This document shows positions 20,008 to 31,835 of a stretch of DNA of 64,000 nucleotides, in pieces (positions within the stretch are counted from its first letter, which is position 1; the number at the start of each line of letters is the position of its first letter). Location: NCBI RefSeq assembly GCF_900184035.1, contig NZ_FXWP01000027.1:62001-126000 (forward strand), in the 5' to 3' direction. Under the pieces are notes generated by a model, which saw only the letters and a program-made list of their open reading frames with translations, did no database searches and was not told where the DNA came from. Both the position numbers and the translations under genes were made by a program. The DNA is from Kosakonia pseudosacchari (GTDB taxonomy: Bacteria; Pseudomonadota; Gammaproteobacteria; Enterobacterales; Enterobacteriaceae).

Positions 20008-21159
20008 GTGGCCTCTGAAGACAACGACGACAAAACAGAAGCCCCCACAGCGCACCGACTAGAGAAAGCGCGCGAAGAAGGGCAAATCCCCCGATCCAAA
20101 GAACTGACATCGCTACTGATCATGTTGGTCGGTATCGGCATTCTGTGGTTTGGCGGTGAAGCGTTTGGTCACAGGTTATCGATGGCGCTCTCATCCGGGC
20201 TGCGTTTTGACCACAAGATTATCAGTGACCAGAACCTGATCCTCGGGCAGATCATCGTGATGCTGAAAAACGTGCTGATTGGCATGTTGCCGCTGCTGAC
20301 AGGCGTAGTGATTGTCGCCATGATCGCCCCGGTAATGCTGGGCGGGCTGGTGTTCAGCACCAAATCGCTGGAGTTTAAATTTTCCAAACTCAACCCGCTG
20401 AGCGGGTTGGGACGCTTGTTCTCCGCGCAAGTGGGCGCGGAGCTGGTGAAAGCGTTGATGAAAGCACTGCTGATGGGCAGCGTGGCGGGCTTTTTTTTAT
20501 GGCATCACTGGCCGGAAATGATGCGCCTGATGAGCGAATCGCCGCTGACCGCAATGGCGAGCGCCCTCAATCTGGCCGGGCTGTGCGCCATGCTGGTGGC
20601 GCTGAGCATTATCCCGATGGTGGGCTTTGACGTTTTCTGGCAGATCTACAGCCATATGAAAAAACTGCGCATGTCCCGCCAGGACATCCGCGACGAATTT
20701 AAACAGAGCGAAGGCGACCCGCACATTAAAGGCCGTATCCGGCAGATGCAGCGTGCCGCGGCGCGCCGTCGCATGATGGCCGATGTGCCAAAAGCCGATG
20801 TGATTGTCACCAACCCGACGCACTACTCTGTCGCGCTGCAATATGACGAGAATAAGATGAGTGCGCCGAAAGTGGTGGCAAAAGGCGCGGGAATGATTGC
20901 GCTGCGTATTCGTGAGCTGGGGACGGAGAACCGTGTGCCGATCCTCGAAGCGCCGCCGCTGGCGCGTGCACTCTATCGCCATTCTGAAATTGGTCAGCAA
21001 ATCCCGGGCCAGCTGTATGCGGCAGTTGCCGAAGTGCTGGCGTGGGTATGGCAGTTGAAACGCTGGCGTCTGTCCGGCGGGCAACGACCTGTTAAACCTG
21101 AGAATCTCCCGGTGCCTGAGGCGCTGGACTTTTTGAACGAGAAGGACACTGATGGCTAA
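20008..21159 (+). CDS. flhB: Flagellar type III export protein FlhB
   Basis: FlhB is an inner-membrane component of the flagellar export gate and switches substrate specificity after autocleavage. From GTG 20008 it has 383 residues (E. coli 382) with N-terminus ASEDNDDKTEAPTAHRLEKA. A second GTG at 19993 adds five residues; neither has an obvious Shine-Dalgarno. Four membrane segments are followed by a cytoplasmic domain with the autocleavage motif NPTH (DVIVTNPTHYSVAL). The 3' end overlaps flhA by 8 bp. Confidence 0.95.
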   Translation: MASEDNDDKTEAPTAHRLEKAREEGQIPRSKELTSLLIMLVGIGILWFGGEAFGHRLSMALSSGLRFDHKIISDQNLILGQIIVMLKNVLIGMLPLLTGVVIVAMIAPVMLGGLVFSTKSLEFKFSKLNPLSGLGRLFSAQVGAELVKALMKALLMGSVAGFFLWHHWPEMMRLMSESPLTAMASALNLAGLCAMLVALSIIPMVGFDVFWQIYSHMKKLRMSRQDIRDEFKQSEGDPHIKGRIRQMQRAAARRRMMADVPKADVIVTNPTHYSVALQYDENKMSAPKVVAKGAGMIALRIRELGTENRVPILEAPPLARALYRHSEIGQQIPGQLYAAVAEVLAWVWQLKRWRLSGGQRPVKPENLPVPEALDFLNEKDTDG

Positions 21160-23230
21160 TCTGGTAGCAATGCTGCGTCTACCCAGCAATCTGAAATCGA
21201 CCCAATGGCAGGTTCTCGCCGGGCCGGTGCTCATTTTGCTTATTTTGTCGATGATGGTGCTGCCGCTACCGGCGTTTGTCCTCGACCTGTTGTTTACCTT
21301 TAACATCGCCCTTTCCATCATGGTGCTGTTGGTGGCGATGTTCACCCAGCGCACACTGGAGTTCGCCGCCTTCCCGACCATTCTGCTGTTTACCACCTTG
21401 CTGCGCCTGGCGCTGAACGTGGCCTCGACGCGTATTATCCTGATGGAAGGGCATACGGGATCGGCGGCGGCAGGGCGGGTGGTTGAAGCCTTCGGTCACT
21501 TCCTCGTCGGCGGCAACTTCGCCATCGGTATCGTGGTGTTCGTCATCCTCGTTATCATCAACTTTATGGTTATCACCAAAGGTGCGGGGCGTATCGCCGA
21601 AGTGGGCGCGCGTTTCGTACTCGATGGGATGCCCGGTAAACAGATGGCGATTGACGCCGACCTTAACGCCGGGATCATCGGCGAAGACGAAGCGAAGCGC
21701 CGCCGTTCTGAAGTGACGCAAGAAGCGGACTTCTACGGTTCGATGGACGGTGCGAGTAAGTTCGTTCGCGGCGACGCCATCGCCGGTATTCTGATCATGG
21801 TTATCAACGTCATCGGCGGCTTGCTGGTGGGCGTTCTGCAACATGGCCTGTCAATGGGCGATGCGGCATCAAGTTACACCTTGCTGACCATCGGTGACGG
21901 TCTGGTCGCGCAGATCCCGGCGCTGGTTATCTCTACCGCGGCGGGTGTTATCGTTACACGCGTCAGTACCGATCAGGATGTTGGCCAGCAGATGGTTGGC
22001 CAGCTGTTCAGCAACCCGCGCGTGATGATGCTCAGCGCCGGCGTACTCGGCCTGCTGGGGCTGGTGCCGGGCATGCCGAACTTTGTCTTCCTGCTGTTTA
22101 CCGCCGCGCTGCTGGGCCTTGCCTGGTGGCTGCGTGGTAAAGACCAGGCTGCGCCTGCTGAAGCCGCGCCGATGAAGCTGCCGGAAAACACCCAGGCGGT
22201 GGAAGCCACCTGGAACGATGTACAGCTTGAAGATTCCCTCGGTATGGAAGTGGGTTATCGCCTGATCCCGATGGTGGACTTCCAGCAGGATGGCGAGCTG
22301 TTAGGCCGTATTCGTAGTATTCGTAAGAAATTCGCGCAGGATATGGGCTTCCTGCCGCCTGTTGTTCACATCCGCGACAATATGGATCTGCCGCCAGCGC
22401 GTTACCGCATCCTGATGAAAGGGGTGGAAATTGGCAGCGGCGAGGCTTATCCAGGCCGCTGGCTGGCGATTAACCCGGGCACGGCGGCGGGTTCGCTACC
22501 GGGCGAGCAAACCGTGGATCCGGCCTTTGGCCTGGCTGCTATCTGGATTGAGAGCGCGTTGAAAGAACAGGCGCAGATCCAAGGTTACACCGTTGTGGAA
22601 GCCAGTACCGTGGTGGCAACACACCTTAACCACCTGATTGGTCAATTCTCGGCGGAGCTGTTTGGCCGCCAGGAAGCGCAGCAACTGCTTGACCGGGTGA
22701 GCCAGGAGATGCCGAAGCTGACCGAAGATTTGGTGCCGGGCGTCGTCACGCTGACCACGCTGCACAAAGTGTTGCAAAACCTGCTGGCCGAGAAAGTGCC
22801 CATCCGCGATATGCGCACCATTCTGGAAACGCTGGCCGAGCATGCGCCGCTGCAAACCGATCCGCACGAACTCACCGCGGTGGTACGCGTCGCCCTGGGT
22901 CGCGCCATTACCCAGCAGTGGTTCCCGGGTAATGATGAAGTGCAGGTGATTGGTCTTGATACGCCGCTTGAACGTTTGCTGTTGCAGGCGTTGCAGGGCG
23001 GTGGTGGTCTGGAACCGGGTCTTGCCGATCGCTTACTGGAACAAACACAGGAAGCGTTGACGCGCCAGGAAATGTTGGGTGCGCCGCCGGTGTTGCTGGT
23101 TAACCACGCACTGCGTCCACTGCTGGCGCGCTTCCTGCGCCGCAGCCTGCCGCAACTGGTGGTGCTGTCGAATATGGAAATGTCGGATAACCGCAGCATC
23201 CGTATGACTGCGACCATCGGAGGCAAATAA
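21152..23230 (+). CDS. flhA: Flagellar type III export protein FlhA
   Basis: FlhA is the large export-gate component that uses the proton-motive force and docks chaperone-substrate complexes. It has 692 residues, equal to E. coli. The N-terminal half holds about eight membrane segments and the conserved FHIPEP-type cytoplasmic loop (GMPGKQMAIDADLNAGIIGE). The C-terminal cytoplasmic domain starts near residue 330. It overlaps flhB by 8 bp and flhE by 1 bp (TAATG), indicating coupled translation. Confidence 0.96.
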   Translation: MANLVAMLRLPSNLKSTQWQVLAGPVLILLILSMMVLPLPAFVLDLLFTFNIALSIMVLLVAMFTQRTLEFAAFPTILLFTTLLRLALNVASTRIILMEGHTGSAAAGRVVEAFGHFLVGGNFAIGIVVFVILVIINFMVITKGAGRIAEVGARFVLDGMPGKQMAIDADLNAGIIGEDEAKRRRSEVTQEADFYGSMDGASKFVRGDAIAGILIMVINVIGGLLVGVLQHGLSMGDAASSYTLLTIGDGLVAQIPALVISTAAGVIVTRVSTDQDVGQQMVGQLFSNPRVMMLSAGVLGLLGLVPGMPNFVFLLFTAALLGLAWWLRGKDQAAPAEAAPMKLPENTQAVEATWNDVQLEDSLGMEVGYRLIPMVDFQQDGELLGRIRSIRKKFAQDMGFLPPVVHIRDNMDLPPARYRILMKGVEIGSGEAYPGRWLAINPGTAAGSLPGEQTVDPAFGLAAIWIESALKEQAQIQGYTVVEASTVVATHLNHLIGQFSAELFGRQEAQQLLDRVSQEMPKLTEDLVPGVVTLTTLHKVLQNLLAEKVPIRDMRTILETLAEHAPLQTDPHELTAVVRVALGRAITQQWFPGNDEVQVIGLDTPLERLLLQALQGGGGLEPGLADRLLEQTQEALTRQEMLGAPPVLLVNHALRPLLARFLRRSLPQLVVLSNMEMSDNRSIRMTATIGGK

Positions 23231-23652
23231 TGCGTTATCTGGCCTGGTTGGTGGTTTTGCCGTTGTTTGCTCACGCGGCCGGAAACGGCATTGGCGAAGG
23301 CATGTGGCAGGCCAGCAGTATCGGTATCCGGCTGGACAACCGTGGAGTGGTCTCATCATCGCGGCCGCTGGGCCCGTCGCAGCCGGTAAACGGGCTGATG
23401 ACGGATGTCTCCTGGCGCTATGAATTAAATGGCCCGACGCCTGCCGGGTTGATTGTTCGACTCTGCTCACAGGCGCGCTGTGTCGAACTGGATGGGCAGA
23501 GTGGCACCACGCGCGGCTTTACCGATGTCCCGGCGCTCGAATCGCTGCGTTTTGTCTGGGAAGTGCCCGGCGGTGGACGCTTATGGCCGCCGCTGGACGT
23601 GCGTAGTAATAAAGTGCTGGTCAATTACCGCCAGCCAACTCAACAAAACTAA
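23230..23652 (+). CDS. flhE: Flagellar protein FlhE
   Basis: FlhE is a small periplasmic protein thought to limit proton leakage through the export gate. It has 140 residues; E. coli FlhE has 130, and the extra length is partly a C-terminal QPTQQN extension. The signal peptide is MRYLAWLVVLPLFAHA. Conserved segments are GEGMWQASSIGI, RLCSQARCVELDGQSGTT and the IWEVPGGGRL-like FVWEVPGGGRL. Two cysteines could form a disulfide. Last gene of flhBAE, followed by a hairpin. Confidence 0.93.
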   Translation: MRYLAWLVVLPLFAHAAGNGIGEGMWQASSIGIRLDNRGVVSSSRPLGPSQPVNGLMTDVSWRYELNGPTPAGLIVRLCSQARCVELDGQSGTTRGFTDVPALESLRFVWEVPGGGRLWPPLDVRSNKVLVNYRQPTQQN

Positions 23653-23689
23653 CCGCTGCGCTTCAAGTAGTTAGCTCGTTTTCCGCCCG

Positions 23690-23716
23690 AAAATCCCGCC
23701 GCACTGGTGGGATTTT
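23690..23716 (+). terminator. Probable terminator after flhE
   Basis: AAAATCCCGCC (23690-23700) pairs with GGTGGGATTTT (23706-23716) with one wobble. The T run is short, so efficiency is uncertain. Confidence 0.6.
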
Positions 23717-23944
23717 GCTATCCGCCCCGCATTTTTGGCCGCTCCTTTTGATGCAAAAGAAACGCTGTTTTATAAATCAGTGAAGCGCGTATCGGCACTC
23801 TTTGCATTTTTGCCAGCCGCGTAATTTTGATGGCAGAAACAGAAAGGTTTCCCGCTGCACATCCTCTTACTTTAGCCGTGTAAGAAATTCCTTTGGCTAA
23901 GCCGGATCGTCAAAGGTCCCCCAAAATAAACAGGGTTGACGGCA
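23717..23944 (+). promoter_or_regulatory. Upstream region of the rhiT-rhiN-like operon
   Basis: The gap holds no gene. It includes a KdgR-like palindrome at 23755-23776, described separately. No promoter hexamers were assigned with confidence. Confidence 0.4.
23755..23776 (+). promoter_or_regulatory. Candidate KdgR operator
   Basis: AGAAAC-GCT-GTTTTA (23758-23772) in an A-rich/T-rich frame resembles the KdgR palindrome TGAAAC-N3-GTTTCA, with one mismatch in each arm. KdgR represses pectin and rhamnogalacturonan genes in pectinolytic enterobacteria. The match is by eye and the binding is inferred. Confidence 0.45.
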
Positions 23945-25519
23945 ATGAAAACACGAAAAATTGGATTGGCTAATTATCTCGCCTATGGCTCGGGCGATTT
24001 TCTGGGTGCGGGCACAACCGCGTTAACCGCAGCATGGTTGCTCTATTTCTATACGACCTTTTGCGGCCTGACGCCGATTGAAGCGACATTTATCTTCGCG
24101 ACAGCAAGGGTGCTGGACGCGGTGGTCAGCCCGCTGATGGGCTTTTTAACCGATAACTTCGGTTCGACCTGGCTTGGTAAACGCTTCGGTCGGCGTAAGT
24201 TCTTTATTCTGCTGGGTATTCCGTGCGTGTTCAGCTACTCGATAATGTGGGTAGGGGATATGAGTTTCTGGTATTACCTGCTGACCTATCTGCTGTTTGA
24301 TGTGGTCTACACCATGATTCTGGTGCCGTACGAAACGCTGGTGCCGGAAATGACTGACGATTTTAAACAGAAAACCAAATTCTCCGGCGCGCGTATCTCC
24401 ATGGCGCAGATGTCGGCGATTCTGGCCTCGTTCCTGCCGGGTGTTCTGCTGTCACACTTTGGTAAAGACAACCCGGTCTCCTTTTTCTATGCAAGCCTGG
24501 TGTTCTCGGTGCTCTGTGCGCTGATGCTGACGTTTGTCTGGTGCTTTACCTGGGAGCGTCCGCGCGAAGAGTGGACCGAAGCGGCGCTGCGTGCGGAGGA
24601 AGAGAAAAAGAGCCTCACGCTTGGGCAAAGTTTGCGTCGCCTGTTTGTTGAACTCAGCTCTACGCTGCGTATCAAGATTTTCCGCCAGCACCTGGGAATG
24701 TACCTCGGCGGCTATATCGCGCAGGACGTGTTTAACGCGGTATTCACCTATTACGTGGTGTTTGTGCTGATGCAGGAAGCTTCGCTGGCCTCCAACTTGC
24801 TGGGCACGATGGCGATTTTCCAGTTCATCGCGGTGATTGCCATGATCCCGTTGTGCATCCGCTTCGGACCTGCGCCGTCCTACCGCATGGTGGTGGTGCT
24901 GTTCGGCCTGAGCGCAGCCTCTTATGCCGTGCTCTACTACGCCGGTTTAAGCGATGTTTATTCGCTGCTGTTGCTGGTTTCCGCCGTTGCCGGTCTGGGA
25001 CGCGGTGGTATCAACTACGTACCGTGGAACACCTATACCTATATCGCGGATATTGACGAAGTGGTCACCGGTCAGCGCCGGGAAGGGATCTTCGCCGGGA
25101 TCATGACGCTGACCCGTAAAGCCTCGCAGGCGGGTGCGGTGATGCTGGTAGGGATCGTGATGCAGGCGTCTGGCTTTGTCTCCGGGCAGAAAACCCAGGT
25201 GCCAGAAGTGAGCCACACCATTTTGATGATCATGTGTTTTGGCACCCTTGCGGTGCTGTGCTGCGGCTTCCTTGTCTCTTTGCGCTTCAAGCTGAACCTG
25301 AAAACCCACAGCGTGCTGCGTGAAGAAACCGCCAAAATGCGCCAGAGCGGTCGCGCGATGCCAGAAAGTATTACTCCGCAGGCGCGTGAAACCGTCGAAA
25401 TGCTGGCGGGCATGCCTTATGAATCCTTGTGGGGAAACAACAATATCGGCTATTTGAATCGCAATAAACCCGCCGCGCCATCGCTGAAAAACGCGTCACT
25501 GAAATCGACTTACAACTGA
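23945..25519 (+). CDS. GPH-family sugar:cation symporter, rhamnogalacturonide transporter RhiT-like
   Basis: A 524-residue inner-membrane transporter of the glycoside-pentoside-hexuronide family with about twelve membrane segments. Family features include the N-terminal YGSGDFLGAGTTAL, the loop GKRFGRRKFFILLG after helix 2, and LVPYETLVPEMTDDF. ATG 23945 is preferred to the in-frame TTG at 23936 because AGG lies 10 bp before it. The partner gene 10 bp downstream encodes a GH105 enzyme acting on unsaturated rhamnogalacturonides, as next to RhiT in Dickeya. The substrate is therefore inferred; other oligogalacturonides remain possible. Confidence 0.8.
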   Translation: MKTRKIGLANYLAYGSGDFLGAGTTALTAAWLLYFYTTFCGLTPIEATFIFATARVLDAVVSPLMGFLTDNFGSTWLGKRFGRRKFFILLGIPCVFSYSIMWVGDMSFWYYLLTYLLFDVVYTMILVPYETLVPEMTDDFKQKTKFSGARISMAQMSAILASFLPGVLLSHFGKDNPVSFFYASLVFSVLCALMLTFVWCFTWERPREEWTEAALRAEEEKKSLTLGQSLRRLFVELSSTLRIKIFRQHLGMYLGGYIAQDVFNAVFTYYVVFVLMQEASLASNLLGTMAIFQFIAVIAMIPLCIRFGPAPSYRMVVVLFGLSAASYAVLYYAGLSDVYSLLLLVSAVAGLGRGGINYVPWNTYTYIADIDEVVTGQRREGIFAGIMTLTRKASQAGAVMLVGIVMQASGFVSGQKTQVPEVSHTILMIMCFGTLAVLCCGFLVSLRFKLNLKTHSVLREETAKMRQSGRAMPESITPQARETVEMLAGMPYESLWGNNNIGYLNRNKPAAPSLKNASLKSTYN

Positions 25520-25529
25520 GGTTAAGAAT

Positions 25530-26669
25530 ATGAAGGTTTGGCCTGTCAAACACAGCCCGTTACTGCGTCAGCCAGAGCGTTTTATCGCCCGTGATGAACT
25601 GAAAGCGTTGATCCGCAAGGTGACGCATAACCTGGTCAATATTCACGACAACACCGGTGAGTTTTTACTCCGTCTCGACGATGGGCGCGTGATTGATACC
25701 AAAGGCTGGGCTGGCTGGGAGTGGACGCACGGCGTCGGTCTGTACGGGATGTATCAGTATTATCGTCAGACCGGGGAAGAGGGTGTGCGCGAGGTGATTG
25801 ATAACTGGTTTGCCGACCGCTTTGCAGAAGGGGCGACCACGAAAAACGTCAACACCATGGCGCCGTTCCTGACGCTGGCATATCGCTATGAAGAGACGGG
25901 TAATCCGGCCTGGCTGCCGTGGCTGGAAAGCTGGGCTGAATGGGCGATGAACGAGATGCCGCGCACCGACTGCGGCGGGATGCAGCACATCACGCTGGCG
26001 GAGGAGAACCACCAGCAAATGTGGGACGACACGCTGATGATGACCGTGCTGCCGCTGGCGAAAATTGGCAAACTGCTCAACCGGCCAGACTATGTGGAAG
26101 AGGCAGTGTATCAGTTCCTGCTGCATGTGCAGAACCTGATGGACCGGGAAACCGGGCTGTGGTTCCACGGCTGGAGTTATGATGGCCACCATAATTTCGC
26201 CAATGCCCGCTGGGCGCGCGGTAATAGCTGGCTGACCATTGTTATCCCGGATTTTCTCGAACTTGTCGATCTGCCGGAAAACAACGCGGTGCGCCGTTAC
26301 CTGGTCCAGGTGTTGAATGCGCAAGTCGCCGCGCTGGCGCGGTGTCAGCATGAAAGCGGGTTATGGCATACGCTGCTCGATGATCCGGATTCTTATCTGG
26401 AAGCCTCGGCAACCGCCGGGTTTGCCTATGGCATTCTGAAAGCGCTGCGTAAGCGTTATATCAGCGCCGATTACACGGATGTGGCAGAGAAAGCGGTGAA
26501 AGCGATTGTGGGCCATATCTCGCCGGAAGGGGAGTTGTTGCAGGTGTCGTTTGGTACCGGAATGGGCAGTAATCTGGCGTTTTACCGCCAGATCCCGCTG
26601 ACCTCAATGCCATACGGCCAGGCGATGGCGATGCTCTGTTTAACGGAGTATCTGCGCAAATATTTCTGA
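25530..26669 (+). CDS. GH105 unsaturated rhamnogalacturonyl hydrolase (RhiN/YteR-like)
   Basis: A 379-residue cytoplasmic enzyme (no signal peptide) of glycoside hydrolase family 105, with the (alpha/alpha)6 barrel pattern. It would split the terminal 4,5-unsaturated uronic acid from rhamnogalacturonan disaccharides produced by lyases. Family markers include GWAGWEWTHGVGLYGMY, NHQQMWDDTLMMTVLPLAK with the catalytic aspartate, WFHGWSYDG and ARWARGNSWL. It is downstream of the transporter and ends in a strong terminator. No rhamnogalacturonan lyase is encoded nearby, so the cell probably imports products made elsewhere. Confidence 0.85.
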   Translation: MKVWPVKHSPLLRQPERFIARDELKALIRKVTHNLVNIHDNTGEFLLRLDDGRVIDTKGWAGWEWTHGVGLYGMYQYYRQTGEEGVREVIDNWFADRFAEGATTKNVNTMAPFLTLAYRYEETGNPAWLPWLESWAEWAMNEMPRTDCGGMQHITLAEENHQQMWDDTLMMTVLPLAKIGKLLNRPDYVEEAVYQFLLHVQNLMDRETGLWFHGWSYDGHHNFANARWARGNSWLTIVIPDFLELVDLPENNAVRRYLVQVLNAQVAALARCQHESGLWHTLLDDPDSYLEASATAGFAYGILKALRKRYISADYTDVAEKAVKAIVGHISPEGELLQVSFGTGMGSNLAFYRQIPLTSMPYGQAMAMLCLTEYLRKYF

Positions 26670-26682
26670 GAGGCGATAAAAG

Positions 26683-26710
26683 AAAACCCCGGCTGACCGG
26701 GGTTTTTTTA
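26683..26710. terminator. Bidirectional terminator between the GH105 gene and argS
   Basis: AAAACCCCGG (26683-26692) pairs perfectly with CCGGGGTTTT (26697-26706) with loop CTGA and further T. It can serve both convergent operons. Confidence 0.88.
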
Positions 26711-26729
26711 TGGCGATAAAACAGTGCGA

Positions 26730-28463
26730 TTACATACGCTCAACGGTTTCGATACCCAGCGTATCCAGACCGAGTTTCAGCGTTTTTGCCGTCAACAGAG
26801 CCAGTTTCAGACGGCTCAAGCGGGTCTCATCGCTCTCGGCGCTGAGGATCGGGCAGTGCTCGTAGAAGCCGGAGAACAGGCCCGCCAGATCGTACAGATA
26901 GGCGCACATCACGTGCGGCGTACCTTCACGCGCCACGACGGAGAGGGTTTCTTCGAACTGCAACAGGCGCGCTGCCAGCTGGGATTCACGCTCTTCGCCA
27001 ATCACCACAGGTGCGTTTTCCAGCACGTTCTCTTCAATGCCCGCTTTGCGGAATACGGAGAGCACGCGGGTGTAAGCGTACTGCATGTACGGCGCGGTGT
27101 TACCTTCAAAGGCCAGCATGTTGTCCCAGTCGAAAACGTAATCGGTGGTGCGGTTTTTCGACAGATCCGCATATTTCACCGCGCCAATACCCACGGCGTT
27201 GGCCAGTTTTTCCAGCTCGTCAGCAGGCATATCCGGGTTCTTTTCTGCCACCAGACGACGGGCGCGCTCCAGCGCTTCATCCAGCAGATCGGAAAGTTTC
27301 ACCGTACCGCCCGCGCGGGTTTTGAACGGCTTGCCGTCTTTCCCGAGCATCATGCCGAACATGTGGTGTTCCAGCGGTACAGAATCCGGCACATAACCGG
27401 CTTTACGAACGATGGTCCAGGCCTGCATCAGGTGTTGATGCTGACGGGAATCGATGTAGTAGAGCACGCGATCGGCATGCAGCGTTTCATAACGGTATTT
27501 CGCGCAGGCGATGTCCGTAGTGGTGTAGAGGTAGCCGCCATCCTTTTTCTGGATGATAACGCCCATCGGCTCGCCTTCTTTGTTTTTGTACTCGTCCAGG
27601 AACACCACGGTCGCGCCTTCGCTCTCGACTGCCAGACCTTTGGCTTTCAGATCCGCAACAATGCCCGGCAACATCGGGTTATACAGGCTTTCGCCCATGA
27701 CATCTTTGCGGGTCAGTGTCACGTTCAGGCGTTCGTAGGTTTTCTGGTTCTGGCTCATGGTGATATCGACCAGCTTGCGCCACATCTCACGGCAATATTC
27801 ATCGCCGCCTTGCAGCTTCACTACATAACCGCGCGCGCGTTCAGCGAACGCCGCGTCTTCGTCGTAATGTTTTTTGGCTTCGCGGTAAAAACCTTCGAGA
27901 TCGGCCAGCGCCATTTCACCGGCGTTCTCTTGCTGTTGCAGCTCAAGATAGGCAATCAGCATGCCGAACTGGGTGCCCCAGTCGCCGACGTGGTTAGCGC
28001 GAATAACGTTATGGCCGAGGAACTCCAGCGTACGGACCGACGCATCGCCAATGATGGTGGAGCGCAGGTGGCCGACATGCATCTCTTTTGCCACGTTCGG
28101 CGCCGAGTAATCGATAACCACCGTTTGCGGCTGCGGTTTTGTCACGCCGAGGCGATCGGATTTCAGCGCGGCATCCACCTGCGAGGCGAGAAACTCAGGC
28201 GCGAGGAAAATATTGATAAAGCCAGGACCGGCAATTTCAACTTTGTTGGCAATCCCATCGAGAGAAAGGTGAGACAGAACCTGCTCGGCCAGTTGTCGCG
28301 GCGCCATGCCCAGTTTTTTCGCCACTGCCATCACGCCGTTAGCCTGATAGTCGCCAAACTGAATTTTTGCTGATTGACGAACCTGCGCTTCACAATCGGC
28401 TGGCGCGCCTGCTGCAATCATGGCCTGACTGACTTTTTCTGAGAGAAGAGCCTGAATATTCAC
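26730..28463 (-). CDS. argS: Arginyl-tRNA synthetase
   Basis: A class I aminoacyl-tRNA synthetase that charges tRNA-Arg. It has 577 residues, equal to E. coli, and starts at GTG (28463), as E. coli argS does. The N-terminal Add1 tRNA-recognition domain is followed by the HIGH-type motif [12 protein letters not shown] and the ArgRS-specific KMSK-position segment [16 protein letters not shown]. The C-terminal anticodon-binding DALR domain ends [15 protein letters not shown]. It is monocistronic and divergent from yecM. Confidence 0.97.
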   Translation of the reverse strand: MNIQALLSEKVSQAMIAAGAPADCEAQVRQSAKIQFGDYQANGVMAVAKKLGMAPRQLAEQVLSHLSLDGIANKVEIAGPGFINIFLAPEFLASQVDAALKSDRLGVTKPQPQTVVIDYSAPNVAKEMHVGHLRSTIIGDASVRTLEFLGHNVIRANHVGDWGTQFGMLIAYLELQQQENAGEMALADLEGFYREAKKHYDEDAAFAERARGYVVKLQGGDEYCREMWRKLVDITMSQNQKTYERLNVTLTRKDVMGESLYNPMLPGIVADLKAKGLAVESEGATVVFLDEYKNKEGEPMGVIIQKKDGGYLYTTTDIACAKYRYETLHADRVLYYIDSRQHQHLMQAWTIVRKAGYVPDSVPLEHHMFGMMLGKDGKPFKTRAGGTVKLSDLLDEALERARRLVAEKNPDMPADELEKLANAVGIGAVKYADLSKNRTTDYVFDWDNMLAFEGNTAPYMQYAYTRVLSVFRKAGIEENVLENAPVVIGEERESQLAARLLQFEETLSVVAREGTPHVMCAYLYDLAGLFSGFYEHCPILSAESDETRLSRLKLALLTAKTLKLGLDTLGIETVERM

Positions 28464-28609
28464 CGGGATACCTTACTTTTAGGACACCGCGTAGCTGAGG
28501 CGGCGTCCGGGTGTTTAATAAAGGCGGGAGTATACTGCAAATGCCCGGTGGCGTCAGCACTGCATAACACGGTAGATTATGCGCTTTGTTATGACTTGCG
28601 AGCACTGTT

Positions 28610-29170
28610 ATGCGTACCTGGCAAACCATCGAAGAGTTGCAGGATATCGTGGAAGATTTGCCACGGTTTACCCAAGATTTGCAAAATTTAACTACCCGTC
28701 TGGGGCTGGATATTGCACCTTTAAATGCCGATCACATCTCGTTGCGCTGTCACCAGAACACCACGGCGGAACGCTGGCGGCGTGGCTTTGAGCAATGCGG
28801 CGCACTGCTGTCGGAAAACATCATTAATGGTCGGCCAATTTGTCTGTTCAAACTGCGCGAGCCGGTGTGCGTTGCCCACTGGCAGTTTACGGTGATTGAG
28901 TTGCCATGGCCGGGTGAAAAGCGCTACCCGCACGAAGGGTGGGAGCATGTTGAAATCGTACTGCCGGGCGATATCGCCACGCTCAATGCGCGTGCGCTGG
29001 CACTGCTGGCTGATGAGGGTTTAAGCCAGCCGGGTATTTCGGTGAAAACCAGTTCACCAAAAGGCGAACGTGAACGGCTGCCTAATCCCACGCTTGCGGT
29101 GACGGATGGCAAAGTCACTGTGAAGTTTCATCCGTGGACCATCGAAGAGATTGTCGCGAGCGAGCAGTGA
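28610..29170 (+). CDS. yecM: VOC-superfamily protein YecM
   Basis: A 186-residue cytoplasmic protein of unknown function (E. coli YecM, 188 residues). The fold resembles glyoxalase/dioxygenase metal-binding proteins, and conserved blocks include ADHISLRCHQNTTAERWRRGF, FKLREPV and KRYPHEGWEHVEIVLPG. Several conserved His and Glu residues could bind a metal. The reaction is not known. It is followed by cutC as in E. coli. Confidence 0.9.
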   Translation: MRTWQTIEELQDIVEDLPRFTQDLQNLTTRLGLDIAPLNADHISLRCHQNTTAERWRRGFEQCGALLSENIINGRPICLFKLREPVCVAHWQFTVIELPWPGEKRYPHEGWEHVEIVLPGDIATLNARALALLADEGLSQPGISVKTSSPKGERERLPNPTLAVTDGKVTVKFHPWTIEEIVASEQ

Positions 29171-29226
29171 AGCGAGCGGGCGACAGCGCTTGTGAAAACA
29201 AGTCATGCTGAACCGAGGGAGATGAA

Positions 29227-29970
29227 ATGACCTTACTGGAAATCTGTTGTTATGGTGTCGATGACGCGGTGCTTGCTGAGCAACGTGGTGCCGATCGCAT
29301 AGAATTTTGCGCCGCGCCGAAAGAGGGCGGATTAACCCCTTCCTTTGGCGCGTTAAAAGCGATTCGCCAGGCGGTGACCATTCCCGTACACCCGATCGTG
29401 CGCCCGCGCGGTGGGGATTTTTGCTACCGGGGCGATGAGTTTGCCTCCATGCTGAGCGATATTGCGATGCTCCGTGATCTGGGTTTCCCCGGGCTGGTCA
29501 CCGGCGTGCTGACGGAAGAGGGCGATGTCGATATTGTGCGCATGCGGGAAATTATGCAGGCCGCACAGGGGATGGCGGTAACTTTTCATCGCGCGTTCGA
29601 TATGTGTGCCAACCCACTTCAGGTGTTTGATAATTTAGCGGAATTAGGCATCGCACGTATTCTCACATCCGGTCAGCAGCCGTCGGCAGCAAAAGGACTT
29701 TCATTAATCACGGAACTAAATGCCCGGTCTGGTGTTCCAATCATTATGGCCGGCGCAGGGGTGCGTCCGGATAATCTTGAAACCTTTCTCCATGCGGGTA
29801 TCAAAGAGGTGCATAGCTCGGCAGGCCGCTGGACAGCGTCGCCGATGCGCTATCGCAATCCAGGATTATCGATGTCGTCAGATGCCAGTGCGGATGAATA
29901 TGCCCGCTACGGTGTGGATGGCGATGCGGTGGCGGTGATGAAAGAGATGATTTTGCACCATCGCCCGTAA
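29227..29970 (+). CDS. cutC: CutC family protein
   Basis: A 247-residue TIM-barrel protein (E. coli CutC, 248). Conserved segments are [57 protein letters not shown] and [11 protein letters not shown]. It was linked to copper homeostasis, but a direct copper role is doubtful in E. coli and the enzymatic function is unclear. A terminator follows at 30019. Confidence 0.92.
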   Translation: MTLLEICCYGVDDAVLAEQRGADRIEFCAAPKEGGLTPSFGALKAIRQAVTIPVHPIVRPRGGDFCYRGDEFASMLSDIAMLRDLGFPGLVTGVLTEEGDVDIVRMREIMQAAQGMAVTFHRAFDMCANPLQVFDNLAELGIARILTSGQQPSAAKGLSLITELNARSGVPIIMAGAGVRPDNLETFLHAGIKEVHSSAGRWTASPMRYRNPGLSMSSDASADEYARYGVDGDAVAVMKEMILHHRP

Positions 29971-30018
29971 CAGTTTTTACCGCGCATCATGTCGCCCAAT
30001 ATGATGCTTGCTTGTACC

Positions 30019-30049
30019 AGGCCCCTGCCATTAACAGGGGCCTTTTTTT
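30019..30049 (+). terminator. Terminator after cutC
   Basis: AGGCCCCTG (30019-30027) pairs perfectly with CAGGGGCCT (30035-30043), followed by a run of T. Confidence 0.88.
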
Positions 30050-30087
30050 GTCTGTAGAAACCCCCTCGTCAGGCTGGGGGCAGCGAC

Positions 30088-31835
<1,748 letters not shown>

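Noticed and set aside
26724-28373. 549-codon open frame antisense to argS
   Set aside because: It is the complement of a highly conserved synthetase gene. High-GC codon bias keeps the opposite frame open, and the protein resembles nothing known.
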